Both the position numbers and the translations under genes were made by a program. Source: Portulaca oleracea (lineage: Eukaryota; Streptophyta; Magnoliopsida; Caryophyllales; Portulacaceae). Taken from it: a stretch of DNA of 64,000 bases. Numbering within the stretch: the stretch's first letter is position 1; every line of letters starts with the position of its first letter. Below, in pieces: positions 1 through 11,209 of this stretch. The notes beneath the pieces were generated by a model that saw only the letters and a list, made by a program, of their open reading frames with translations, was not told the origin of the DNA and searched no databases. The DNA lies in the NCBI GenBank assembly GCA_029582165.1, contig CM055889.1, positions 16,648,341-16,712,340 on the forward strand. The letters are read 5' to 3'.

Positions 1-179
1 AAGCACCACCATTACCACCAACATCCAGGTCCCTCAAGAGGGCATCTTTATAAGGAGACTTAACAACCTTATGGGCATTCGACGGAAGAGGATCAGAAAT
101 GGTAACTGACCCATTGGAAGCAGAAGAAATCACACAATCACCATCAACAGCCTTCACACCAACCTGCTTATCTTTAGGA

Positions 180-510
180 ACCCAAATCCATTTTTCGGAT
201 CCCCTCCAGAAAGAGGATCAGACCCAAGATTCTTGCAGAATTTAGCGCAATCAACAGTCAAAGAGAAACCTCTACATGTCCAACCATTCAACACAAGGAT
301 AGCACTAGAACGAGCTTTTTTTTATCTTTAAAGCGAACAAAACCAAACCTCTTACCATTACGCCCCACCTTGAAGGGAATGTATGCATCATCAACAGAAT
401 CAAACTTCATAAACAGGTTTTTCAACCAAGCATTGTCAACTCAACCGATAGATTGTCAACAAATAAAGAGAAAACGCTACCATCCCGAACACAATCACCA
501 GAGGGCTTTA
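180..510 (-). pseudogene. Decayed RRM-containing ORF1-like fragment (LINE type)
   Basis: Reading the minus strand, a short run resembles an RNA-recognition motif. An RNP1-like GKRFGFVRFK lies near 340-310, preceded by a stretch reading DNAWLKNLFMKFDSV. The frame is broken by stops and a shift just upstream of the domain, so no intact protein is made. RRM domains of this kind are known in ORF1 of plant L1-type LINEs and in SR-like proteins. No EN or RT partner is visible before the window edge, so the LINE assignment is inference. Confidence 0.4.
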
Positions 511-1110
511 CAGACTAAACAGAAGGAGGCACAGATACCAAACCCACTGGGATAGATAAAGAAGAAACATCTAAAACAGGGGTTTTTAATGCTCTTAAAA
601 ACATAACCAACTCTTTAAGCACCGAACAAATTTCGCCAGCCCTATGAAGGCCAACTAAAGAGGCCACAACACCACCTTCATCACGAAAGGAAAGGGAGGA
701 AAAAAATGGAAGACACCTCACCCTTCAACTCAATACAACGGGAAACTAAGGAGCTATTAAACACAGCCATGAAGAACACACTGCAAAGATCACGACAATA
801 CCACGGAGAGAGACGGAATTGCAACCACGGCATTCTCTTTATAAGGCATAAATTCAGTAGGTTAACCGGTAACAAAATGAGTACTACAAACATTGATCCA
901 GACTTGATGAATATCTAATCCTAAAAACATATTCATAGTGACCCCTCATGACTAAAATACCATAATATGCACTAACAATTGCCCAATCATTAAGTTCAAA
1001 ATCGAACCCAACTAAGATGGGTAAGCCTTAAAACCAGCTTCCACTGGACCAATAGGCTGTTGACTCGTGCATTCTATAATATGCATATATATGTTTTTTT
1101 ATTATTATTA
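511..1110. other. No recognisable gene; probable continuation of the decayed minus-strand reading frame
   Basis: Only short overlapping ORFs of about 70 codons occur here, on both strands and without a recognisable domain. The minus strand may be the N-terminal side of the RRM fragment, but stops are frequent. I see nothing else that can be supported. Confidence 0.3.
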
Positions 1111-1114
1111 TGTG

Positions 1115-1392
1115 CTTGGATCGTTTGCCGTTCCACCGCGCACCGTAAATTTTCATTTTTCGCGACAACTCACCACAACTTTCCATTTCCCTTTTTTATT
1201 AAAAGTGAACTTTTTAAATAAAAAAATCAAAATTTTCACTTTATTTCCACCTACCATTATTTTCAAATTAAAATATGGTAACCTACTTTCCATTATTTCC
1301 ACCATAACTTTCCACATTCCACCACAATTTTCTACATTCCACCACACCGTAACCAATCGCACCGCAACCGCACCGTAAAAAAGAATGAGGCC
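1115..1392. repeat. Possible Tourist-like MITE relic
   Basis: The right end, read on the minus strand, begins GGCCTCATTCTTTTTTACGG. This resembles the GGCCTTGTTCTTTTT terminus of the clearer Tourist-like copy at 14,670. GC-richer blocks containing accgcgcaccgtaa and ccgcaaccgcaccgtaa sit near the two ends in inverted sense. No clean target-site duplication is visible, so this is tentative. Confidence 0.35.
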
Positions 1393-1399
1393 ATAGTTG

Positions 1400-1778
1400 A
1401 TGCCCTTATTTTTGCATGTACCTCTTTTCTTATTTATGACGTACATTTATTAATTCCATCGTACAACTTTTTACGTTAATATTTAGTCATCCTTAAATGT
1501 TATTATTTGGATAATTAAATCATTCTACTTTTTCCAATACTTATACTCCACTTTTTCATTTATTATCCTCAAATCAATCAAATTTTATTAATAAAATATT
1601 TTTAGCCTACAACTAATTTAACTCAACCCAATCCCAACATTCTTTTTTCATTTCCTCTCCTCTCCCCACTTTATCAATCCTAACTTAATCCAACCACTAT
1701 AAATAACAAGACCCAAGTAAAATGTGTTGCTCTTTCCAAGTTCTAATAACCTTAATCGCAAGTTTAATTAGAAGGACA
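1400..1778. other. AT-rich intergenic DNA
   Basis: No ORF, RNA gene or repeat boundary can be supported here. The sequence is strongly AT-rich with short homopolymers. Confidence 0.5.
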
Positions 1779-2165
1779 ATGATACACATCTTGACATAAA
1801 ATGGTTACTAACCATCTTAAATTGTTCATATTTCATGTTTTTGTAACTTTTTATAATATTTTCTCTAATAATTTATATATTTGTCGATTATAAGAATATA
1901 ATACTAATTAACTAGGTCAAAAATATAAATAATAGTCTAATTTTATCAATTATATTAGAAAATGTACATTTTATACATAGTTTTATATTTATGGAAAAAT
2001 ACTAATAAATAATTATTTTTATATTGTTTATAAGTAGTAATAACACTCAAAATAATGAAATGTATCTCTAAAATGATTTAAATATAGTTATATTTAACTT
2101 TCCGAATGATTTAAATAAGATACAAGATGGTCAATAACCATTTTACAACAAGATATTTATCAGTA
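1779..2165. repeat. MITE-like element with ~40-bp terminal inverted repeats
   Basis: The left end around 1,780-1,818 contains AAAATGGTTACTAACCATCT. Its near-complement occurs at 2,124-2,144 as AAGATGGTCAATAACCATTT, and the similarity extends to about 40 bp at each end. The interior is AT-rich and non-coding. The superfamily cannot be assigned because no convincing target-site duplication is visible. Confidence 0.5.
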
Positions 2166-2849
2166 TGGCAATAGCATGTACTTTTTCCGAGAGGCAAGAA
2201 AAGTAGGAAACAAGTCAACCATCGAAATAGTAGACTATCAGACTTGACCTGATCCATGTATTATTGAACTGTTGAGACTTGAGAGATGTGGCCAATTTTG
2301 AAGAGTCCCTTAAGCAAAGGGGTGCATGCATGTTGGCACAAATATGAAGGGTAAGGCTGTTTGAGCATCCACGTTGGTGATAAAACCATCACTAAACTGA
2401 TTAAACAAATACATACGAAAGGTTGATATATCATGCACCGTTGGTTTCTCTTTTATGCTGTTTGTTCTTTTCGTACATTATTGGCGGCCCTACAGAGTCC
2501 ACATCCACACAGGTATTATTTTCCTACGTAAGTTTAAAGAAATTAATTTTATTCAAGAATAAGCGTAGATTGGTACGTGAGAATACGATTATGCTCCCGG
2601 GTACACAAAGCATTGTCCACCCAGTCACATTTTTTTCCTTTTTTTTCTCTTTTCTTAATTTTAATAAAGTTTCTATGGTGTTTGTTTTGTGTTTCTAATT
2701 TAATATACTAATTCTTTTTATTTATTTATTTATTATTGTTTAATTTTTTTATAGTTTTTATGGCATTCTTTTTTATTTTATTTTTTGTAATATTTGTATT
2801 TACATTGAGTATTTAATGTTAATTACTTTTAATATTTGATGTGCATTTT
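2166..2849. other. AT-rich intergenic DNA, no supported gene
   Basis: A 91-codon plus-strand ORF at 2,423-2,698 is mostly hydrophobic residues generated by T-tracts and has no recognisable domain. I treat it as chance. Confidence 0.5.
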
Positions 2850-3117
2850 AATTTATGAACATTGTTAGAGAACCAGACTTTTAAAATTTTCTATTGTTGT
2901 TATTAGCATTTTCTAATGCTATAAAGTTTTTACGAGCATTATAATATATTTATATAAATATTTTTTTATGGGGTTTATATACATTGAAGTTGAGTTTAAA
3001 TGATGGTTAAAATTTATGGGCATTGAAGTATATATCATGAGCATCTATATTACAAATTATGAACATTATATACGATATAATATGAGCATGACTATTAGAC
3101 ATTATGAGCATTTATTA

Positions 3118-3680
3118 GGGATATTGGATGACAATATACCAACCTTTGGGAGTATTGGATTGTAATATACCGACCTTTACTATTGGACAACAATATCCCT
3201 GACCTTTATACTTAGGTGATATTATTATACCAACAGTGACTAAGAGGGTGGTGACTGGTTAACTGGTCTCGATTCTGACGTGATAGACGGAGGGAAAATA
3301 ACCGGCCCTTCCCAAAAACTCCGTTAACCCCTCCGTTTTTCTTACTAACCCATGTTAAAAAAAAATAGGCCTTAACACAGTGACTAACGGGAAGGTGAAC
3401 TGGTCTTCGTAAGGACGTGAAACACAACCAACCAATGTCTTGTAATGTGAGTTAGTAAGAAAAATTAAGGGGTTAATGAGGTTATTGGCTTGGGACAGTT
3501 TTTTTTCCCTTCGCCAGCCATGTTAGCGTGCATGGAAACTGGTTTACCACCTCCTTAGTTACTGTTGGTATAATAATGTCACCTAGGTATAAAGGTCAGT
3601 AATATTGATGTCCAATAGTAAAGGTTGGTATATTACAATCTAATACCCCCAAAGGTTGGTATATTATCATCCAAAAACCC
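3118..3680. mobile_element. Mutator-like foldback MITE inserted in the ATGAGCAT array
   Basis: Long terminal inverted repeats of about 130 bp bound a 563-bp element. The left end begins GGGATATTGGATGACAATAT, and the right end is its imperfect complement ending ATCCAAAAACCC. TTATTA flanks both sides (3,112-3,117 and 3,681-3,686). The interior has no transposase; its 71-codon minus-strand ORF is not recognisable. A partial second copy lies at 12,537-12,903, and a TIR with similar GGATTATTGGATGTC bounds the element at 18,708. Confidence 0.75.
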
Positions 3681-3763
3681 TTATTATTATGCTTGTGACA
3701 TGTTATGAGTATACTAGTCTCGGATTCGATGAGCATTGTGGTTAACATTTATGAGCATTGTAG

Positions 3764-3765
<2 letters not shown>

Positions 3766-3820
<55 letters not shown>
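3766..3820. repeat. (AT)n microsatellite
   Basis: An uninterrupted AT dinucleotide tract of about 27 units sits within the ATGAGCAT array, between a 'gcac' and a 'gagcatcc' block. Confidence 0.95.
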
Positions 3821-3823
<3 letters not shown>

Positions 3824-5010
3824 CATCCACATTACAAATGATGAACAATATATGTGATATAATATGAGCATGACTATTAGGCATTATGAGCATTTTGGTT
3901 TCATGTTATGAGCATTTTAGTTTTATGTTATGAGCATTGTTGTTGAAAGTAATGAGCATAGTAGTTCAGTTTGATGAGCATATCTTTATGTTACTCGTAT
4001 TGGTTTGTGAACATAGTAGTTTAGCTTGATGAGCATTATGCTTTGATTATCAGTAATGAAGTTCATATTTATGATCATAGTAATTGTAGGTAATGAGCAT
4101 CCCAGTTCTAGATTATGAGCAAACTTGTTGTAGGGTATGAGCATTAGTATTCAGGGTTATGAGCATAGTAGTTGTAAGTTATGAGTATAGTAGTTTGTAG
4201 AATATGAACATTGATGTTCACGATTATGAGTAATGGAGTTTAGATTTATGAGCTTAGTAATGTAGGTAATGAGCATCCAAATTCTAAATTATGAGCAAAC
4301 TTGTTATAGGGTATGAGCATTGATATTCAGAGTTATGAGCATAGTAGTGGTAAGTCATAAGCATCGTAGTTTGTAGATTATGAACATTGACGTTCACGAT
4401 ATACTATGAGCAATGAAGGTTAAATTTATGAGCATAGTAATTGTAGGTAATGGGCATCCAAGTTCTAGATTATGAGCAAACTTGTTATAGGATATGAGCG
4501 TTGGTATATTCAGGGATATGAACATATATAGTTTTTGTAAATTATGAGTATAGTAGTTTGTAGATTATGAACATTGATGTTCACGATTATGAGCAATGAA
4601 GTTTAGATTTATGAGCATAGTAATTATAGGTAATGAGCATACAAGTTCTAGATTATGAGCAAACTTGTTATAGGGTATGAGCATGGGTATTCAAAGTTAT
4701 GAGCATAGTAGTTGTAGTAGTTTGTAGATTATGAACATTGATGTTCACGATTATGAACGATGAAGTTTAGATTTATGAGCATAGTAATTATAGGTAATGA
4801 GCATACACGTTCTAGACTATGAGCAAACTCGTTGTACGGTATGAACATAGGGTGTTCAGGGTTATGAGCATAGCAGTTGTAATTTATGAGCATAGTGGTT
4901 GTAAATTATGAACATAGATGTTCACGATTATTAGCAGTGAAGTTTAGATTTATGAGCATAGTAATCGCATATAATGAACATACAAGTTCTAGATTATGAG
5001 CAAACTTTTT

Positions 5011-5236
5011 TTTATTTTTTTTGAAATGTAGACGCGTGCCCTTTTGTTGTGCTGCGGATCTGGGTCGCGGAAGATGCTGGAGCAAAGGCGCACCCATAAA
5101 TAGTGACGCCCGGTGACATCATTTACTTTGGGCTCACCATGCTGCGTGCACCCGGGCTCATGATCCACGCACTCATTGGTATGCTACGTTTTTGCGTAGA
5201 AGGTACTTATCGTTAAATACTGGTCCACAATAAATC
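5011..5236. other. GC-richer segment of unknown origin after the array
   Basis: After a T-tract, about 200 bp is markedly more GC-rich than its surroundings and contains acgcgtgccc, gggtcgcgg and gtgcacccgggc. No ORF or RNA structure is recognised. It could be part of a transposon end. Confidence 0.4.
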
Positions 5237-5577
5237 AAAAAATTACTCGGAGGTACCCTAACTTTTGGTGAAATGTTTTTCAGGTACCCCAACTTTTCAA
5301 AACTCATTTTGGGGTACCATTACTTTTTGGGTTAGAAATTATTAGGTATTTTTTCGGTCATCAATTTGGTTAAGTAACCGAAATACCCTTGTTCTTCCAT
5401 TTTTTAAGAAATACCCTTAAAGAAGAAGAATAAGGGTATTTCGGTCACATAATAAAATTGATGGCCGGAAAAACACCAAATAATTACTAACCCAAAAAGT
5501 AAGGGTACCTCAAAATGATTTTTGAAAAGTTGGGGTACCGAAAAATAGTTTCTCGTGGTACCTCCGAGTAATTTTTT
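5237..5577. mobile_element. Foldback MITE with GGTACC-containing inverted repeats
   Basis: Perfect 21-bp termini occur at 5,237-5,257 and 5,557-5,577, the left one beginning AAAAAATTACTCGGAGGTAC. The complementarity extends inward with interruptions through ggggtacc and taagggtatttcggt blocks. The two halves could fold into a stem of more than 100 bp. No ORF is present and no TSD is obvious. Confidence 0.75.
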
Positions 5578-5696
5578 ACATATACTAGATTATTTGCCTA
5601 TCACTACCCCTTAATTTTCATACGTAATTTTTTTTTCTTTCTAACTAGAATATAAAGCTCCTATCAATTTGTAGGGAACAGGATCGAATACAAATA

Positions 5697-5975
5697 TACA
5701 TTCTATATTAATTGTCATCCTTAAAAATTGTGCATTCAAATTTTGAAAAATTTGACCATAAATTTCTCAATATATACAATGAATTGCTATATAAAATTAC
5801 AATCATTAGATTCATATCGAAAAATACTATCATAAAAGTATAATATTGCAATTATTAATAACATTTTATGTAAGAAATTATCACTCAAAAAATGACATTG
5901 GAGACTGTAAAAGTTAAAATTATGACAATTAATATATGAGGAAATAAAATTATGACAATTAATATAGAAGGGAAT
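5697..5975. repeat. Stowaway-family MITE relic
   Basis: The interior is clearly related to the better-preserved copy at 26,555-26,810. Both share tttctcaatatata, ttgcaattattaataacat and a final attatgacaattaatat. The 3' end here is locally duplicated (two attatgacaattaatat blocks near 5,920-5,968). The canonical CTCCGT terminus has decayed. Confidence 0.55.
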
Positions 5976-6601
5976 ACTCATCAAGGAAGAAGCGAGAAGG
6001 GACGACGTCACCTACTCACCTTTTACAATTAAACACAAATAAAATGAATGATTATTGGTTAACCATAAATATAGTGATTTTATGTAGGAGGGAATTGAAT
6101 AAAATAAACAAAAGATTATTGGGTAGCCATAAACAAACTCACCCTACGGCCTTACCCATTTTGATAAGATTTTGGTGTTATCATACATTGGAATTTGGAA
6201 CTAATAAACTCACTCTACGGCCTTACCTATTTTGATAGCCAAAATCAATGTCTACCCGGCTGCCCCTTGTAGAATGGAGAAGCAACCCTAATACACTTAA
6301 ACTTTTTTTTTTTATAATTGAGGCCGAAGTGTATTTTCGATAATTGAGATCAAATCCAAAACCAAAACGACAACAAGATTCACTTAAACTTGAAGTTTCA
6401 TATTAAACTTATTTCATTTGTTTTCTTAATTTTCTTTATAACTTTAGGTCATGTTACAATGTTAAATCATAATCAGTGACGTATCCCAGGCTATCCTTAG
6501 GATGGCCACGACCATAAAAAAAAAATAATGATTTGGGATAATTTGGGATAAAAATTTACAGATGTTATGTTTATAGGATGAATATATCAGTGTATTGGTC
6601 A
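5976..6601. other. Intergenic DNA with a short direct repeat
   Basis: A block containing aaactcaccctacggcctta near 6,135 recurs at about 6,207 as aaactcactctacggcctta, a local duplication of about 70 bp period. No gene is supported. Confidence 0.4.
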
Positions 6602-7334
6602 TGTAACACCCCGAGTATATGGTTAAAGTGTAACTTAAAATGATTGAAATGACTACTTATATCACCAAGGTGCACCACCTTTTTTTTCAATAACAGAGGC
6701 CAAAGCCAAAGCCAAAACGGCAACAAGCATCATAGCACCAACAACACCCACACAAAAGAAGACACCAAACAAGACCACGCAGGAAAAGGAACAAGAGAAC
6801 CACAAAAACAACACCAGGATCCACCACCAAAACCGACTCAACTAGCTAAACCAAGACACCAACAAAAATAGCCCAAGAACAGCAAAACCATTCACATCAA
6901 ACCAAAAGAAAACACCAAGGCTCAAAGCACGAACACACAAAAGTCCACCTTGAAGCACAAACCATACGCCGCGGACAGCCACCCATTCAGCCCTTGTCTT
7001 CATCCAACCTCTTCTTCTTTAGCAGTTTTATAGTTGTCTCCCGGTCTTGCAGAATTTTCAAGCCGCCTTTATTGCTCATGTCAACCAGCAACCGGTCCAT
7101 CAAATTATCAAAAGGTGCTTCTTTTATGGTAGCTCATTTGTTGGGAACTTTCAGTTAAGCTTGTTTGGCTGGGAATACTCTCAGGGTGGGTGGCCTCCTG
7201 GGAAGTTTGCCTAGATAGCGTATGAGCGAGAACGAAGCACAATAGAAAGACTCGTGGTGATTTGTGGGGCCAGTCAGCGATCTTTGAAGCAGTTATCGGT
7301 AATGTCCGCAGCCCGGAGGGGTTGGGGCGTTACA
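6602..7334. mobile_element. Candidate solo LTR (TGTAACACCCC...GTTACA)
   Basis: The segment starts TGTAACACCCCGAG and ends GGGGCGTTACA, giving the TG...CA termini and TGTAAC/GTTACA inverted repeat of a plant LTR. The 3-kb solo LTR at 56,903 has the same terminal hexamers. The flanking pentamers (ggtca and gacca) do not match, so the target-site duplication is not confirmed. A poly-T-headed segment inside looks like an inserted LINE 3' end. Confidence 0.5.
6677..6990 (-). mobile_element. Probable 3' end of a LINE, minus orientation
   Basis: A T-run begins the segment on the plus strand, which is a 3' poly-A tail on the minus strand. Low-complexity pyrimidine-rich sequence precedes it on that strand (gttttggctttggctttggc type). 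This is typical of plant L1 3' untranslated regions. No ORF survives, and the inner boundary is uncertain. Confidence 0.4.
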
Positions 7335-7514
7335 GACCACCCCTAATTAGAAGATTTAGATCCGCCACTGATTATAATGATTTTTTTTTCAAATGAGAAT
7401 GAAGCAAGTTTCTGTTCAAAAGATTATTTGTTTGCAAATTTGAATATTTTAATATAATATAACATAATATATTTTTTATTAGATCCTACAGTTCAAATAA
7501 AAGTTATTTGTCTC

Positions 7515-7834
7515 AGCGAGTGGAATATGAATGGAAGCCGATTAGGTGTTCTCACTGTCATATGTTTGGTCACTGCGAGGATGAATGTAGGGTGAAATTG
7601 AAAATCAAACGTGTTTGGAAGTTTAAGGAGACATAACTGAATACATAGGTGCCCCAAGAGTTATCGATTGAAGAAAATGCTACTGATACAAGTTGCTCTA
7701 TTCCTCCTTCTAAAGAACAAGCTCTTGATTGTGAAATAATTGCACCTCATATCCAGAAATTGATTGCTGAAGAGGTTGCAAAATTATTGGAACAAAGAGT
7801 TGTTGGGAGGTTTGGTGTGTTGGACAATGGCTAA
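7515..7834 (+). pseudogene. LINE ORF1 C-terminal fragment with CCHC zinc knuckle
   Basis: A reading frame near 7,520-7,635 gives CSHCHMFGHCEDEC, a CX2CX4HX4C knuckle, preceded by YEWKPIR. This context is standard at the C-terminus of plant LINE ORF1 proteins, which bind LINE RNA. A stop follows. A 61-codon stretch then runs to 7,834, just before the endonuclease start, with an acidic tail typical of the ORF1/ORF2 linker. Confidence 0.7.
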
Positions 7835-8330
7835 CATTGTTAGTTAGAATGTGAGGGGCCTGAATGGCCCGAATAAGCAGTTAGATCTTCGGATCTTCCT
7901 ACAGCAACATCAAGTAGGATTAGTTTCTTTTAATGAAACAAAATTGCGGCAGAATAATGAGGATGATGTGAAGTCTAGATTAATTGCTGGATGATTGGAG
8001 TATGGCAACTAATTCTTCGCCTTAATCTAAGGGAAGAATGTTGGTGGCCTGGAAACCAAGAATTTATAATGTGGTTGTTGAGAGATGTGAAAAGCAAATT
8101 ATTCATTGTAAGGTAACAAGACTCCATGATGCTGCTATGGGTTTGATTTCTTTCATCTATATATGGTGATTCTGAGCTGGGAAAGAGAAGATATTTATGG
8201 GAGGCTTTGCGAGATATTGCAGACACTATGGATCATGGTTGGTTAGTTATGGGTGATTTTAATTCGATTTTTACTACAGAAGATCGAATTGGTGCTAATC
8301 CTATAGAGTAATTTGAGATCTCTGATTTTA
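7830..8330 (+). pseudogene. LINE ORF2 endonuclease fragment
   Basis: The frame beginning near 7,830 reads NIVS, a stop where tryptophan is expected, then NVRGLNGPNKQ. This is the conserved start of the apurinic-like endonuclease of L1 ORF2. About 400 bases later a GDFNSIFTTEDRIG stretch gives the catalytic GDFN motif. In-frame stops and a frameshift separate the two, so target nicking would not be possible from this copy. Confidence 0.75.
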
Positions 8331-9057
8331 AAAATTGTATGAAGTTTTGTGGGCTACATGGGACCTTGTTTCAGGGTTCTTATTATACATTGTCAATCTC
8401 CCATACTTGGCCAAGATTAGACAGATGTTTTATGAATGATGAATGGTTTTCTTCTATGGGGTTTATGATAACGGAGTTTCTTCCTTTTGGCATATCTTAT
8501 CATGCTCCTATCAAATAAGATTTGTTCACTGTCCAAGGCTTAAATCAAAATTTAGATATTGTTCTATGTGGCAACTGGATGAAAGATATGATGACATCAT
8601 ATTACAAGTGTGGAAGAAATCAAGAGAAGGATGCCATATGTTTCAATTGGTTCAATTTTTGAGACAATTGAAAACCCCGTTACGAAAGCTTCACAAGGAG
8701 AAGTATTATCATGTATATAATTAATTAGCTTTACAGGATGGTATGTTTTGTGTGGAGAAGCTGAAAAATGAGAAGTTATGTGGACAACAATATGATACGT
8801 TGTTGGACAGTGCTTTTAGATTTATACTTCAACAAAGTAAACAAGAATGGTTCTAGAAGGGAGATATTAATTCAAGATTATTCCACTCCAAACTGAAGAA
8901 GAGAGAGTTGGAGACCTACATCTATGCGATTGAAAATCAGGAGGGAGTCATGATTCAAGGTTTTAATGAGGTGGTTGTTATGATGTTGAATTATTATCAA
9001 GGATTGTTGGGTCCTCAGGTTTATATTAGATAGCAAGTAGATCCTCAAGTCACTAAT

Positions 9058-10116
9058 ATGGGAAAGAAACTGAGTATAATCCAACGGTTGGACTTAAGTT
9101 GGGATTTTTCAGAGAAAGAGGTTTTTTCAGCAGTCTGTTCTATTCCTGGGATCAAATCTGTTGGACCGGATGGGTTTAACAACTCTTTCTTTGTACATAA
9201 TTGGAATTTGTTGGGAGAGCTAGTCACGGCTGCTATACTTGACAGTTTTGAAATACAGAAAGATGTTGAAGTGCATTAATTCTACAAATTTAACTCTCCT
9301 CCCAAAGAAGATTAATCCAAAGAATGCAGCTAATTTTCGTCCTATTTCTTGCTGCAAAGTCATTTACAAGATTCTGTCTAAGTTGTTATGTGAAAGACTT
9401 GAACAGGTACTTCCTTCTCTTATTGATCAAAGTCAAGGAGCTTTTGTGAAGGGGAGGAAATTAGTCCATAATGTTTTGTTATGTCAAGAGGTGGCTAGAG
9501 GGTACCATAAGGAACATATATCACCTCGACGTATGTTTAAGGTGGACCTAAGGAATGCCCATGATTCGATTTACGGGGCGTGTGTTAGGAAATGTTGTTT
9601 GCTTTTGATTTTCCTGAGAAATTTAGGGAATGGATTATGATGTGTGTGACTACTCCTTCCTATTCTATTCAAGTAAATGGTCAATCTTTGTGTCATTTCA
9701 AAGGGGGAAGAGGTTTGCGTCAAGGAGATCCTTTATCACCACTTTTATTTGTCCTTGTGATGGAATACCTGTCAAGAAGCTTGAGGATGGTTGAATTAGA
9801 TGAGAATTTCCATTTTCATCCTAGGTACATCTCTTTGAAAATGGCACATCTTTTATTTGTCGATGATTTGATTTTATTCTGTCATGCAGATTTATACTCT
9901 GTAAATTTGATCATGAACAGATTTAGTCATTTCTCTGAAGTAACTGGTTTATGTGCAAATAAAAACAAGTTTGAGTTTGTAACGGCTGGTTGTGATGATA
10001 CTTTGATACATGATATTGGCTTGGCAACTGGTTTCAATAAAGGGGATTTCGCGCTAAATACTTGGGATTGCCAATTACTACTAGCAGGCTGTCTAAAATC
10101 CACTGTTCTTTGTTGA
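9058..10116 (+). pseudogene. LINE ORF2 reverse-transcriptase domain, frameshifted
   Basis: Three partly overlapping frames together cover the RT fingers and palm. Landmarks include GPDGFNNSFF, NFRPISCCKVIYKI, a KVDLRNAHDS stretch where DLxKAYD is usual, GLRQGDPLSPLLFVL, and FVDDLILFC, the catalytic box with V in place of the usual A. RT in this family primes cDNA synthesis on nicked target DNA. Frameshifts near 9,275 and 9,600 disrupt it. Confidence 0.85.
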
Positions 10117-10252
10117 TTGATAAATTGGCAATGAGGATCAAGTTGTGGTCAGTTAAAAAAATGTCATATGTTGGGAGGTTCTTGATGGGGTTCGTGACTT
10201 ATGCCGACATTTTATTTGGTCGGCAGATATAAAATACAAAAGAGCTCCTTTT

Positions 10253-10852
10253 GTGGATTGGAATACCATTTTTCATCCAAAGAAGTTTGGTGGGCTTGGT
10301 TTGAGAGATCTGTTTATGTGGAACAAAGCTTGTATGACAATATTAGTTTTCGATATTGCATTAAGAATGGACTGTTTGTGGATTAAATGGTTACACGAGA
10401 AGTATCTCAAGAGAAAGTCATGGTGGGAGTATTCTCCAAGCGGGGATACTTGTTGGTATTGGAAGAAATTGTGCCGGGTGAAAGAAGATTTCAAATCTGG
10501 TTGTACTAACTCCTCATGAATCTGGAAGGAAGGAAAAATATGTGTGAAGAAATTTTGTCTATGGCAGCAAGGGGTTTCTCCTTGTTTTCCTTGGAAAATG
10601 TTAGTATGGTTTCCTTTATCTTTGCCTCGATTTTTTTTATCGCGTGGGTTTGTTTGCACGGTAAACTCCCTGTGGCTGCAAGGCTTCAAAGACATGGGAG
10701 CTGTGTGGACACAGTTTGCTGTATGTGTTGTAAAAACCAAGGAAGAGATTGATAATTTATTTGTTAATTGTGATTTTGCTTTTGAGTTGAGAAAAATAGT
10801 TGTTGAAAAATTGAGAATTAAGGTTGAGTACTTGAGTTTAATACTGTTTTGA
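10253..10852 (+). pseudogene. LINE ORF2 C-terminal region
   Basis: FHPKKFGGLGLRDLFMWNKA, near 10,265-10,325, is the conserved block that follows the RT in plant L1 ORF2. A later frame carries a Cys-rich segment (CVVKTKEEIDNLFVNC) resembling the zf-RVT finger. Frames shift several times. A minus-strand 155-codon ORF across this segment is only the shadow of the LINE. Confidence 0.65.
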
Positions 10853-11209
10853 GTTGGCTACTCATTGAAAGAACTGCAAAGGTTCTATGGCGAAGAAACA
10901 AACTATTGTTGCTGTGTTTAATGGATTGATTTATGTTATATGGGAAGTCAGAAACCGGAAGCAGATGTGTGACCAGAAACTATAGAATTTGGAGGTATAT
11001 ATAAAGCAAGTTTTTGGAGGCATTTATGCTCGGATGCATGGGTTAAAGAATAGAGTTCAAATAGCTGAAGTTTTAGAAAGATTAAATGTATAGGTTGTTG
11101 TTTACTTCGTTCATTTACGGTTTTGACTAATTGTGTATGGTGTTTTGGCTTATTTCCCCAGGTTTGGGATATGGTAATAAAAAACTCCTGTTTTTTCTGC
11201 CAAAAAAAA

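Larger units (their letters stand above)
2850..5010. repeat. ATGAGCAT-rich satellite-like array, period about 176 bp
   Basis: The heptamer TGAGCAT and close variants recur every 15-40 bases. From about 4.0 kb a higher-order unit is clear. The landmark GTTCACGAT begins near 4,216, 4,392, 4,579, 4,743 and 4,920, giving spacings of 176, 187, 164 and 177 bp. Each unit also carries TTATGAGCATAGTA-type and CTAGATTATGAGCAAAC-type blocks. The left part (2.85-3.1 kb) has looser ATGAGCAT spacing. The array is interrupted by the inverted-repeat element at 3,118-3,680. Confidence 0.8.
7495..11209 (+). mobile_element. Decayed L1-type LINE, plus strand
   Basis: From 5' to 3' I see an ORF1 zinc knuckle, an AP-endonuclease start, a GDFNS motif, an RT domain, a C-terminal LINE zinc-finger region, and an A-tract at 11,201-11,209. 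Many stops and frameshifts break every domain, so the element is inactive. The 5' boundary is set where recognisable ORF1 begins and is approximate. No matching target-site duplication is apparent around the A-tract. Confidence 0.85.

Noticed and set aside
1067..1446. Overlapping 97-103-codon ORFs on both strands
   Set aside because: They are hydrophobic, T-rich translations across a MITE-like segment with no domain.
10273..10740. 155-codon minus-strand ORF
   Set aside because: It is the reverse shadow of the LINE ORF2 C-terminal region on the plus strand.
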